Assembly: GCF_014904755.1 (NCBI RefSeq)
Contig: NZ_JACZFQ010000086.1
Location: 17,553 to 81,552 of the forward strand
Origin: Neoluteolibacter marinus
GTDB taxonomy: Bacteria; Verrucomicrobiota; Verrucomicrobiia; Verrucomicrobiales; Akkermansiaceae
DNA: 64,000 bases
Direction: 5' to 3'
Part shown: piece by piece, positions 56,674-64,000 of the stretch
Numbering within the stretch: the stretch's first letter is position 1
How the letters are laid out: every line of letters starts with the position of its first letter
Notes under the pieces: generated by a model
What the model saw: the letters and a program-made list of their open reading frames with translations, nothing else
Told to the model about the DNA's origin: nothing
Databases searched by the model: none
Made by a program: the position numbers and the translations under genes

Positions 56674-59600
56674 TTGAGTCCTGATCGATTTTGCCCCGCC
56701 CTCGCCGGCCGTCTGCGTTGGCTTCCACTGCTGTTGCCAGTGATGAACGCCGTGGCGGTTTCCGAACCGCTTTTTGTAGATGACTTCGACGCCGGGACCA
56801 GTGCCGCAGCCTGGAGTGCGCAGCTCTCCGGAACGGATGCCAGCGTCGATTATGCCTTCGACTACAGCTCGCTGGGAATTCCGGCCGCGCCCAATTCGGC
56901 AGGTGGCACGACGGTCGGGATGCGCTTCCTCGTCAATCAGGCGGCGAACCTTTCCCAAGGCATCTCGGCCAGTCCGCTCGGGGTGGAAACCAACGGGGAC
57001 TTCCGCCTGCAGTTCGACGGCTGGCTGAACTACGTCGGTCCGTTGGGCGGCTGGCTGCCGGAAAGCAAGCAGGTCGCCACCTTCGGGATCGGCAGCGCCG
57101 GGCTGGATACCAAATGGCCGGCGACCCCGGGCAACGGGGTGGCATTGTTCGGCTGCTCCACGACCGGTGAGGGCAGTGACAACTTCCTGGCCTTCGTGAA
57201 CGGCATGGAAGCGTTGCCCGCTTCCTTCATGGCCGGCAGTCCCGATGGTGATGCTGGCTACCATCAAGCGCTATTTCCCGCGCAGCAGGCGCCGGTGGAC
57301 CAGATGAATGCCTATGCGAGCCAGGGAGGCAGCACCCAGCCGGGCGAGACGGCCTTCGTCTGGCATCGGTTCGAGGTGACGAGAACGGGAAACACGGTGA
57401 CCTGGAGCATCGACGGCCAGCAGATTGCCACGGTCGATGTCCTGCCGGGATCGCTGGCGGGGAACGGGATCTTCCTCGGCTTTGCTGACATGGATCCGAC
57501 GAGTTCGCTCGATCCCAACAACTTCCTCAATGCCTTCATCGTCGACAATGTCCGCATCGATCCGATCGTCGACGAGCGCCCGGTGGTCGACAGCATTGCG
57601 CTCGACCTGCGGACGGCGGGCAAGGTCGACACCGGCAGCCCGGAGGGCGCGGGGATCTTCGGCGGCGGGGTCATGGCGGGGGATCTCAATGACTTCGCAC
57701 AAGGCAACAACGTGCCGGTCACGGTGGTTTCCAGCTGGGGCTTCGACTCCACCAGCAACGTCGGTGAGTTGCGGCTCGAGGCGGACCTCACCGTATGGAA
57801 CAGCGACAACACGATCGTCGATCCGCAGGGCTTCCGCTTCCGCTTCACCGTCCACGTGGAGGGGGAAAGCAGCAAGCCGGGTGCGCCGGGCTTCCTGAAC
57901 GGCGCGTTCAACGGGCTGCTCGGCATCGACGAGCCGGTGCAAGGGGCGCCGGACGACTACCCGACGATCGAAGAAGGGGAAGCCCTGGTTTTCTCGGTCC
58001 GCGATCTCGAGGTGCTGCAGGCGCCTCCGGGCCGTGCCCTGCGCTTCGGGTCGATCAGCGACCCGCAGCTTTGGAACCCACAGGACAGCCCGTTGGTCAG
58101 CGATCCGGCACCGGACACGCTGCGCTTCGAATGGAGCGACGCCGACCCCGGGGACTCCGTCCTCGGCACCGCCGGACCCGGTGGATTCATCTTCAACTTC
58201 GAGGTCGTCGAAGAGACGAGCGACGCCACGGTGGCCGTCGCGGCGGAGCAGATCGTGCTCGAGACGAGCCAGAATGTGGCATTGGAGAACTTCGTGTTCC
58301 ATGTGCCCGGCGGCTTGGGTGTGGCGCCGACGGACTTCGAAGTGGCAACCGACACGCCGGAGTTTTTCGCGCTTCCTCCCGACGTCAGCCCGACCGGCAC
58401 CCTCTCCTTCCAGGCCGCGGCGCCGGGCAGTGGAAACCTGAGGATCCGCGCCCTGGACGACGCCGGATTCACGCCGTGGAAGGACGTGGCGCTTCACGTG
58501 AAAGCCGTCGACGTGCAGGCCGTGCTGCCGCTCGATCCGTTCCTTTTCGAATCCCAAGGCAACCTGGCTTTGGGTTCCGGCGACATGGTGACGATCAACA
58601 CCGATATCGGAACAATCCGTGACGCGGAGTCGAACAGCCTCGTGATGGCCAGCCGTGGCCTGCTGTTGGACATGACGGGCCGGATCTGGCGGGTGTTCTG
58701 TGTCGACAGCTTCAGCTTCGCGGCGGGTTCAAGCGTGGCATTCGAAGGCGCCGACGGTCATGGCTTCGCCCTCGTTTCGCGGGGCGGCGGAAGCGTGGGC
58801 ACGACCATCAAGATGGGCGGAATCCGTGGGGCGGACGGGGCCGACGTCCATGGTGACGCCGTTGCGGAGGATGGTGGGGACGGAACCGATGGAGGGGCAA
58901 TGGCCTTCGTCACCAACGTCACGCTTACGATCAGCGGGGCCTTGCGAGTCGATGGCGGTGATGGTGGAGAGGGCGGCCTCGCCTACATGGACGAGGCTAA
59001 TAAACTCGGTTCCCCCGGAAACGGAGGCGACGGTGGCTCGGCCGGCTACCTTCTTGTCAGCGCGCCGAACTTGTCGCTTTCCGGATCACTTTCCGCCCGT
59101 GGGGGAGAAGGAGGGGATTCGGGCGTCCAGATGGCCCTTGGCGGAACGGGAGCCGACGGCGGACTCGGTGGCGACGGCGGCACCATCGTGATTGCCAACA
59201 ACTATGTGAATAGTGGCAACGTCAGCGTTGGCCGGGGAGCCGGCGGACTGGGGAATGGAAGCGCAGCGAGTGGACAGGACGGTGTGGCCAGCTATCCGCC
59301 CGGCGTCTCCTATCTCGGCGCGGTGGCCGACTTCCGCCGTGGCTACGGCCTGGCCAGCGACGGCTCGGACGACACCGCCGACTGGTCGGGCAATGGCATC
59401 CCGAACCTGTTCTACCATGTCTTCGCGCTCGGCGATCCCCATCAGGTCGAGGTCGACCGCAGCCGCATGCCCTCGGTGCGCCGGGTGGAGGGAGGCGTGG
59501 AGTTCTCCTACGTTGTCCCGGACGATCCGGGCAATCTTTGGATCAATCCCCAGGTCTCCACCGATCTGTCGAGCTTCGTCCCGATTGCCACGTTGCCTCC

Positions 59601-59736
59601 GGAAGAAAGGGAGAGCAGTTCGATCACTTCGGTCGTTGAAGGGATCTACGTCCGGCGAACCCTGACTTTCCCGGCCGCACCTCGCGGGCGCTTCTTCCGG
59701 ATCGGGGTGAGCGATGACTCCTTCGAGGCGCCCTAG
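56674..59736 (+). CDS. Large secreted protein with LamG-like and Gly-rich repeat regions
   Basis: 1020 residues if translation begins at TTG 56674 (SPDRFCPALAGRLRWLPLLL, then PVMNAVAVSE). Residues about 30-305 look like a concanavalin-type domain (VDDFDAGTSAAAWSAQLSG, VWHRFEVTRTGNTVTWSIDG). About 310-620 is further beta sandwich. About 700-870 is a Gly/Asp-rich repeat region (GADGADVHGDAVAEDGGDG, GGDGGEGGLAYMDEANKLG, GGEGGDSGVQMALGGTGAD), similar in style to the 12249-14960 protein. The shared C-terminal module closes it (WINPQVSTDLSSFVPIATL to GRFFRIGVSDD). Probable surface or matrix protein. Confidence 0.8.
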   Translation: MSPDRFCPALAGRLRWLPLLLPVMNAVAVSEPLFVDDFDAGTSAAAWSAQLSGTDASVDYAFDYSSLGIPAAPNSAGGTTVGMRFLVNQAANLSQGISASPLGVETNGDFRLQFDGWLNYVGPLGGWLPESKQVATFGIGSAGLDTKWPATPGNGVALFGCSTTGEGSDNFLAFVNGMEALPASFMAGSPDGDAGYHQALFPAQQAPVDQMNAYASQGGSTQPGETAFVWHRFEVTRTGNTVTWSIDGQQIATVDVLPGSLAGNGIFLGFADMDPTSSLDPNNFLNAFIVDNVRIDPIVDERPVVDSIALDLRTAGKVDTGSPEGAGIFGGGVMAGDLNDFAQGNNVPVTVVSSWGFDSTSNVGELRLEADLTVWNSDNTIVDPQGFRFRFTVHVEGESSKPGAPGFLNGAFNGLLGIDEPVQGAPDDYPTIEEGEALVFSVRDLEVLQAPPGRALRFGSISDPQLWNPQDSPLVSDPAPDTLRFEWSDADPGDSVLGTAGPGGFIFNFEVVEETSDATVAVAAEQIVLETSQNVALENFVFHVPGGLGVAPTDFEVATDTPEFFALPPDVSPTGTLSFQAAAPGSGNLRIRALDDAGFTPWKDVALHVKAVDVQAVLPLDPFLFESQGNLALGSGDMVTINTDIGTIRDAESNSLVMASRGLLLDMTGRIWRVFCVDSFSFAAGSSVAFEGADGHGFALVSRGGGSVGTTIKMGGIRGADGADVHGDAVAEDGGDGTDGGAMAFVTNVTLTISGALRVDGGDGGEGGLAYMDEANKLGSPGNGGDGGSAGYLLVSAPNLSLSGSLSARGGEGGDSGVQMALGGTGADGGLGGDGGTIVIANNYVNSGNVSVGRGAGGLGNGSAASGQDGVASYPPGVSYLGAVADFRRGYGLASDGSDDTADWSGNGIPNLFYHVFALGDPHQVEVDRSRMPSVRRVEGGVEFSYVVPDDPGNLWINPQVSTDLSSFVPIATLPPEERESSSITSVVEGIYVRRTLTFPAAPRGRFFRIGVSDDSFEAP

Positions 59737-59751
59737 TTCCGCCGCGCAGCG

Positions 59752-59786
59752 TCCGGTGAGGCAGGAACCGTTCCCACCCCACCGGA
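59752..59786. terminator. Bidirectional terminator between convergent genes
   Basis: TCCGGTG (59752-59758) pairs with CACCGGA (59780-59786), with an inner GGAAC/GTTCC pairing. It lies between the stop at 59736 (plus) and the stop at 59805 (minus). Confidence 0.65.
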
Positions 59787-59804
59787 GCTTCTACTGAAAA
59801 GCCG

Positions 59805-60578
59805 TCACTTCACCTTCTGCTGGAGCTTTTCCAGCAGGGCGCGGATCTCATCGAGCTCCCGCTTTACATCTTCGTTTGCAGGCGTGGCCGGCCCGGAGTT
59901 GTCGTCGGGAGCGGTCACTTCGTGCGACTCCGTGACGGATTCGCCGACGGTGGCCATGCGATGGCCGCCCGGGATCTCGAAGCGTCGCACGAAGGTGCGC
60001 AGCGGGGCGCCACCGGCTTGTTGCAACAGGATGTCGGCGTCGATGTGACCCGTCGCAGGAGCGGTGCTTTCGCGCCTGGCGATGACCACCTCGGCCTCGT
60101 GGGTCTCGCCCTTGCGGACGTAGGTGAGCTTCGCCCGGTCGCCTTCCGCCTTGTTGGCGATGAGCACGGAAAGCTGGCGCGGGTCGATGAGGATCTGGTC
60201 GTCCAGCTTGGCGAGCACGTCGTCCGGCTGCAGGCCGGCCTTCGCCGCCGGGCTGTCCTTGGCCACCACCTCCACCAACAGCCCGGTGTCCTGTGGCAGC
60301 GGGAGGTGGGCGGAAAGTTCGTGCGGCACCACCGCGGCATTGACGCCGAGGAAGCCGACCGGTCCGGAACGCTCGATGCCCTCGAAGGCCTTGCCTGCCT
60401 GGCCGAATGCCCAGCGCAAGGGTTCGGCGAGATCACCCGCCTCGAGGGTGGGGATGTCGATGTCCGCGGGGGCACCTTTGACGGCGTAAATCCGCGCCGA
60501 CGGGAATGCGGCCGGCTCGGGCTCCTGCGCGGCGGCGAGGCCGCAGATGGCGGCGATGAACAAGGGAATGGTCTTCAT
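59805..60578 (-). CDS. Secreted or periplasmic PDZ-domain protein in a sigma-factor operon
   Basis: 257 residues with signal peptide MKTIPLFIAAICGLAAAQEP. Residues about 75-165 form a PDZ domain (PVGFLGVNAAVVPHELSAHL, LVEVVAKDSPAAKAGLQPDD, VLAKLDDQILIDPRQLSVLI). There is no trypsin-like protease domain, so it is not a complete DegP/HtrA. The C-terminus (DVKRELDEIRALLEKLQQKV) is a short coiled coil. It is last in a minus-strand operon behind the sigma factor and its anti-sigma-like partner. A role in envelope-stress sensing is plausible: PDZ domains bind misfolded protein termini and could regulate cleavage of an anti-sigma. Confidence 0.75.
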   Translation of the reverse strand: MKTIPLFIAAICGLAAAQEPEPAAFPSARIYAVKGAPADIDIPTLEAGDLAEPLRWAFGQAGKAFEGIERSGPVGFLGVNAAVVPHELSAHLPLPQDTGLLVEVVAKDSPAAKAGLQPDDVLAKLDDQILIDPRQLSVLIANKAEGDRAKLTYVRKGETHEAEVVIARRESTAPATGHIDADILLQQAGGAPLRTFVRRFEIPGGHRMATVGESVTESHEVTAPDDNSGPATPANEDVKRELDEIRALLEKLQQKVK

Positions 60579-60603
60579 GGTTTCAATGGTTTCATGGTTC
60601 CTT

Positions 60604-61032
60604 TCAGTAGAGTTCGAGGGACACCGGCAGGACCTCCTCGCGGACCCGGCCTTGCTTGACCGGCGTGCCGCCGCCGGGCGGGGCGTAGAGGATCTCGTCG
60701 ATCCAGCGGGTGCGGATCAGCCGGACGGGCTGGTCGTCCTCGCCGACGACGATGCCGAGGTCGGCGACTTCCATCAGATGCTGGACGCTGCCGACGGCTT
60801 GGAGCTTGGAGGTGTCGGCGACCTGCGGGGCGGCGGCGGGAGGTTGTGGCCAAAGCCAGGCGAGCGTCGTCGCCGCGGCGGCGGCGAGAGGCAGTCCGAA
60901 GCGCAGGATGCGGGGGTGCGCCGGCTTCATGTCGGCGGGCCGGGCCGCCTGGAGGCGGGCCATCAGGGCGGCCGACGGAGGTGCCGGGGCCGCGCGGCCG
61001 AGCAGGGCTTCGAGGTCGTCGTCGGGATTCAT
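60604..61032 (-). CDS. Anti-sigma-like single-pass membrane protein
   Basis: 142 residues from ATG 61032. The cytoplasmic N-terminus (MNPDDDLEALLGRAAPAPPS) is short and acidic, one membrane segment follows (FGLPLAAAAATTLAWLW, about 47-63), and the periplasmic part is about 80 residues (QAVGSVQHLMEVADLGIVVG). The ATG overlaps the stop of the sigma-factor gene by 4 bases, so they are coupled. This N-in single-pass architecture behind an ECF sigma factor is that of an anti-sigma factor, although no ZAS motif is visible. A longer frame runs upstream on the same strand but overlaps the sigma-factor gene out of frame. Confidence 0.65.
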   Translation of the reverse strand: MNPDDDLEALLGRAAPAPPSAALMARLQAARPADMKPAHPRILRFGLPLAAAAATTLAWLWPQPPAAAPQVADTSKLQAVGSVQHLMEVADLGIVVGEDDQPVRLIRTRWIDEILYAPPGGGTPVKQGRVREEVLPVSLELY

Positions 61033-61505
61033 GGCAACGAGAGGGCGAGGGTTTCGCGGAGGGATTCGAGGGCCAGGCGGTAGCGAGAGGCGGCGGTGCC
61101 CGGGGGAATCTCCAGGGTGGTTGCGACCTCGGCGAAGGTCAGGCCGCCCCAGAACTTCAGGGTCAGCACGTCGCGCTGCTCGGGCGGCAGGCGGCGGAGC
61201 TCGTGGGAAAGCATCTCGGCGGTTTCGCGGTCGCCGGCAGGAGCGCAAAGGAGTTCGCCGCTTTCCTGTTCGCGGACGGTCCGGCGGTCGTTGGAGCGGC
61301 CGAGATCGATCGCCCGGCGTCGGATGGTGGCGAAGACCAGCGCGGCATCGGGCCGGCCACCGGCGCGCCGCCACGACTCGACCAGCGAGTCCTGCAGCAC
61401 GTCCTCCGCGTCGGACTCGCAGCGGGTCTGCTGGCGGGCGAAGAGGAGGAAGCGGCCCGCGTTCCCGGCGAGCCAATCGTTCCAATCCTGTGCCGGGTCC
61501 TCCAT
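61029..61505 (-). CDS. ECF-type RNA polymerase sigma factor (second)
   Basis: 158 residues from ATG 61505 (MEDPAQDWNDWLAGNAGRFL). Region 2 includes ARQQTRCESDAEDVLQDSLV and region 4 is LPPEQRDVLTLKFWGGLTFA, EVATTLEIPPGTAASRYRLA. The start is chosen at the ATG directly before the conserved N-terminus; an ATG 42 bases upstream would add Pro/Ser/Gly-rich residues. First gene of a compact minus-strand operon (sigma factor, anti-sigma-like protein, PDZ protein) with a 4-base overlap and a 25-base gap. This layout matches envelope-stress ECF systems. Confidence 0.88.
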   Translation of the reverse strand: MEDPAQDWNDWLAGNAGRFLLFARQQTRCESDAEDVLQDSLVESWRRAGGRPDAALVFATIRRRAIDLGRSNDRRTVREQESGELLCAPAGDRETAEMLSHELRRLPPEQRDVLTLKFWGGLTFAEVATTLEIPPGTAASRYRLALESLRETLALSLP

Positions 61506-61548
61506 GCCTTCACCCCCGACAGCGGAGCGCGGCGATGGATTTATCACG

Positions 61549-61574
61549 CCGCCGGAAAAAACCCGGCGGGCCGG
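61549..61574 (-). terminator. Terminator-like hairpin downstream of the sulfatase gene
   Basis: CCGCCGG (61549-61555) and CCGGCGG (61563-61569) pair around an A-run. Alternatively, reading the minus strand, a GC-rich stem (61563-61574) is followed by six T, the classic intrinsic terminator form. It lies about 80 bases after the sulfatase stop (61652) and before the sigma-factor operon. Confidence 0.55.
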
Positions 61575-61651
61575 TGTCCCGGGTGCCCGGATGCGAAAAG
61601 TCGCGGCTCTGCGGTGGGGCCGGGAGGTGAAGGGGGAAGAGGTGGGCGTGC

Positions 61652-62971
61652 TCAGCCGCCGGCGACTTTCACGCCGACTTCCTTCGCCATGCTCTCCATC
61701 CGCTTGCGCAGTCCGGCGACGCGGTCCGGCATTTCGGCGGCGCGGTTGAAGCGCTCGAAGGGATCGGTGACCATGTCGTAGAGCTCGGGCTCGCCGGTGG
61801 TGGTGCGCAGTTTCCAGCGACCCTCGCGCACGGCCTCGAGGCCTTCACGGAAGTAGAAGTAGTCTTTCCGCGGCGACTCCTGGGTCTTGCCGCTGAGGAA
61901 GGGCGTCAGGTCCTGGCCGTCGAGCGGGAGCTCCGGCGGGCTGCCACCGCCGGCGGCGATGAAGGTGCGGTAGATGTCGGGCATGCCGACCAGCTCGGGC
62001 GAGACCCCGCCGGCGGCGACCTTGCCCGGCCAGCGGACGATCGCCGGCACCCGCGCGCCGCCTTCATAGGTGGTGGCCTTCGCCCCGCGCAGCGGTCCGG
62101 CGGAGCCGGTGTGCCAGTGGTGGATCCCCGCCTGCAGCATGCGCGGCGGCAGGTCGGTCCAGGGGCCGTTGTCCGAGGTGAAGAAGACCAGCGTGTTGTC
62201 GGCGATGCCTTTCTTGTCCAGCGCCGCGAGCACCCGGCCGACCGAGCCATCGAGCTCCTCGATCACATCGCCGTAGAGTCCCGCCTTCGAATGGCCGCGG
62301 CCTTCCTTCGACACGTGGATCGGCAGGTGCGGCATCGCGTAGGCGAGGTAGAGGAAGAAGGGCTTGTCCGGGTCCGACTTGTCGATGATCGACTCCGCCT
62401 CCGCGGTGTAGCGCAGGGTCAGGGTGTCCTGGTCGAAGGGATGCTCGACCATTTCCTCGCCGCGGTAGAGGCCGAGCGGCTCGTCGGTCTGGACCCAGGG
62501 CTTCATGTAGTCGTTGGAGTAGGGCAGGCCGAACCAGGTGTCGAAGCCCTGGTGGACCGGCAGGAAGCGCTTCTCCTTGTACCCGAGGTGCCACTTGCCG
62601 ACCATGTGGGTGGCGTAGCCGGCTTCCTTCAGCGCTTCCGGCAGCGTCTTCTCCGAATCGGGCAGCCCGCCCTTGCCGTCGGCGCCGGTGTGGCCGCCGA
62701 ATTTCACCCGTGGCAGGTAGCGGCCGGTGATCAGCTGGTTGCGCGAGGGCACGCACCAGCAGCCGGTGACGAAGGAGGTCAGCCGCAGCCCTTCGCCGGC
62801 GAGCCGGTCGAGGTTGGGGGTTTGGATGAGCGGATGGCCGTAGCAGGAAGGGTCGCCATAGCCCATGTCGTCGGCCAGCAGGATGACGAGGTTCGGACGA
62901 TCGGCGGCGCGGGCCGGGGCGGCGGCACCTGCCAGGACCAGTGTCAGGAGGAAATGGACGGCTCGGAACAT
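61652..62971 (-). CDS. Secreted type I sulfatase
   Basis: 439 residues from ATG 62971 (MFRAVHFLLTLVLAGAAAPA, cleavage after ARA). The metal-binding start is NLVILLADDMGYGD (Asp34/Asp35). The sulfatase signature is C73-V-P-S-R followed by NQLITGRY: a Cys-type formylglycine site, normally C-x-P-S-R. Further conserved parts are MVGKWHLGYKEK (about 138), PFFLYLAYAMPHLPIH and FFTSDNGPW (second metal site, DN). The enzyme removes sulfate esters, probably from sulfated polysaccharides, after activation by a formylglycine-generating enzyme not in this window. Length is on the short side for the family. Typical for verrucomicrobial polymer degraders. Confidence 0.92.
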   Translation of the reverse strand: MFRAVHFLLTLVLAGAAAPARAADRPNLVILLADDMGYGDPSCYGHPLIQTPNLDRLAGEGLRLTSFVTGCWCVPSRNQLITGRYLPRVKFGGHTGADGKGGLPDSEKTLPEALKEAGYATHMVGKWHLGYKEKRFLPVHQGFDTWFGLPYSNDYMKPWVQTDEPLGLYRGEEMVEHPFDQDTLTLRYTAEAESIIDKSDPDKPFFLYLAYAMPHLPIHVSKEGRGHSKAGLYGDVIEELDGSVGRVLAALDKKGIADNTLVFFTSDNGPWTDLPPRMLQAGIHHWHTGSAGPLRGAKATTYEGGARVPAIVRWPGKVAAGGVSPELVGMPDIYRTFIAAGGGSPPELPLDGQDLTPFLSGKTQESPRKDYFYFREGLEAVREGRWKLRTTTGEPELYDMVTDPFERFNRAAEMPDRVAGLRKRMESMAKEVGVKVAGG

Positions 62972-63177
62972 GACGGGCCCATTCAAGCGGTTCCCGCCGC
63001 GGGGGAACGGAAAAAATGCCGGCAGCTGCGACATCCGGCGGTGAAGCCGCGCCGGGATTGGCCCGGATGCTGCGACTCCGCCAAACGAATCCCGCGGTCC
63101 GCGCCGATTGAACGGGGTCGGAATCCGGCGCAGGCCCGCTGCGACCGGACCGCATTTCTCCCGCTGACGTTTTTTTC

Positions 63178-64000
63178 ATGAATTCCCTGCTCGTTCCCGC
63201 CGCCCTGCTGGGCACCCTGGTCGTCTACGGCATCGCCAAGGATGCCCTCCCGTCCGGCGACCTCGCCGCCAGCCCGCGCTTCGGCGAGTGGGGCTTCGAC
63301 CTCGACGGCCGCAAGGAGTCGGTGAAACCGGGCGATGACTTTTTCGCCTACGCCAACGGGACCTACCTCGAAAAGACCGAGATCCCGCCGGACCGCTTCC
63401 GCTTCGGCAACTTCGACGCGCTGGCGATCCTCTCCGAAGCCCGGGTCCGCGGGATCCTCGAGGAGGCCGCCGGCGGGACGTCGAAGATCGGCAAGTTCTA
63501 CACCGCGTTCATGGACGAGGCCCGGGTCGAGGAACTCGGGGCCGCGCCGATCGGGCCGGCGCTCCGCGAGATCAAGGAGGCGGAAAGCCACGGGGACCTC
63601 GTCGCGCTGGTGGCGGATCCGGGCTTCCTCGGCCGCGGGCTCTTCGGGTGCGGCATCCACGCGGACGCCAAGGACCCCTCGAAGTACGGGATCTACCTGA
63701 GTTCCGGCGGCCTCGGGCTTCCGGACAAGAACTACTACCTCAAGGAGTCGTTCGCGGAAATCCGCGAGAAGTACGAGGAATACCTGACCACCCTGATGAC
63801 CCTGGTGGAGTGGCCCGAGCCCGCGGCGACCGCGAAGGAGGTCATCGCCTTCGAAACCCGGCTTGCCGGGGCCAGCTGGGACCGCGCCGAGCTGCGCGAC
63901 CGCGACAAGACCTACCACCCGATGACGCCGGCGGAGCTGGCGGCGTTCGCGCCGGGCTTTGACTTCACCGGGATGTTCGCGGCGGCCGGGCTGCCGGGGG
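63178..64000 (+). CDS. M13-family metallopeptidase (PepO/neprilysin-like), N-terminal part
   Basis: The frame from ATG 63178 runs past the window end (274 residues seen). After an N-terminal hydrophobic segment (MNSLLVPAALLGTLVVYGIA) come the M13 N-terminal motifs: SVKPGDDFFAYANGTYLEKT, KIGKFYTAFMDEARVEELG and GIYLSSGGLGLPDKNYYLKE. The last of these closely follows the 'GxLGLPDRDYYL' signature of peptidase M13. The catalytic HExxH lies in the missing C-terminal part. A secreted or membrane-attached oligopeptidase is expected. It diverges from the sulfatase gene across about 200 bases. Confidence 0.88.
   Translation, partial: MNSLLVPAALLGTLVVYGIAKDALPSGDLAASPRFGEWGFDLDGRKESVKPGDDFFAYANGTYLEKTEIPPDRFRFGNFDALAILSEARVRGILEEAAGGTSKIGKFYTAFMDEARVEELGAAPIGPALREIKEAESHGDLVALVADPGFLGRGLFGCGIHADAKDPSKYGIYLSSGGLGLPDKNYYLKESFAEIREKYEEYLTTLMTLVEWPEPAATAKEVIAFETRLAGASWDRAELRDRDKTYHPMTPAELAAFAPGFDFTGMFAAAGLPG

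Noticed and set aside
60604..61485. 293-codon minus-strand frame covering the anti-sigma-like gene and beyond
   Set aside because: Its upstream part overlaps the sigma-factor gene out of frame and is Arg/Pro-rich. Only the part from ATG 61032 is supported.
1..64000. tRNA, rRNA, prophage or complete insertion sequence
   Set aside because: No cloverleaf-like sequence with a GTTCRA arm and CCA-type end, no conserved rRNA segments, no phage structural genes and no IS with two ends and an intact transposase were found by eye.

Overview
The window looks like a chromosomal stretch of a Verrucomicrobiota bacterium, of the Luteolibacter/Haloferula/Verrucomicrobiales type. This is inferred from gene content, not from a marker gene. 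The sequence is GC-rich throughout, except for an AT-rich left edge (1-641). The content is dominated by very large secreted beta-helix, TIG and Gly-rich proteins, PEP-CTERM-type C-termini, a sulfatase, heparinase-like and DUF5060 enzymes, SGNH hydrolases, ECF sigma factors and decaying REP-associated tyrosine transposases (RAYTs).

Layout. 1-2733 is a mobile-element scrapyard: the end of a foreign AT-rich operon, an IS3-family end, and a 561-bp tandem duplication of a RAYT gene that carries a 65-bp hairpin insertion. 2916-12101 holds a LamG surface protein, a winged-helix/BTAD regulator fused to an alpha/beta hydrolase, and two CSLREA-type beta-helix proteins that share a duplicated upstream element. 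12249-14960 is a Gly-rich secreted protein behind a leader hairpin. 15154-18429 is an envelope block (L,D-transpeptidase lipoprotein, SGNH hydrolase, OmpA-domain protein). 18800-21110 has another dead RAYT, an ECF sigma/membrane-protein pair, and a small gene bracketed by palindromic repeats. 21179-37425 is a surface-protein block: a 9-repeat TIG protein and three beta-helix proteins, one of 1840 aa. 37512-47753 mixes hydrolases (SGNH, heparinase II/III-like, DUF5060 glycosidase-like), PEP-CTERM-type proteins and a LemA/DUF3137 pair. 48416-59736 holds more secreted proteins, an orphan STAND ATPase and an SHD1-esterase. 59805-64000 has a sigma/anti-sigma-like/PDZ operon, a sulfatase and the start of an M13 metallopeptidase.

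How the parts may work together. Almost every gene encodes an exported protein. Most of the large ones end in a similar C-terminal module: a beta-rich stretch with a Y-x-[LVI]-[QE]-x-S-x-[DN]-L-type segment, then a terminal [FY]-[FYL]-R motif. The two shorter proteins with PEP-CTERM-like tails (39071-39826 and 47100-47753) lack it. This suggests two alternative export or sorting routes for the surface proteome and is the most interesting pattern here. The hydrolases fit polysaccharide degradation, including sulfated or uronic polymers. The beta-helix and TIG proteins would be surface adhesins or glycan-binding scaffolds. Two ECF sigma operons and the BTAD-hydrolase protein are the visible regulators.

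No tRNA, rRNA, CRISPR array, complete insertion sequence or replication origin was recognised.
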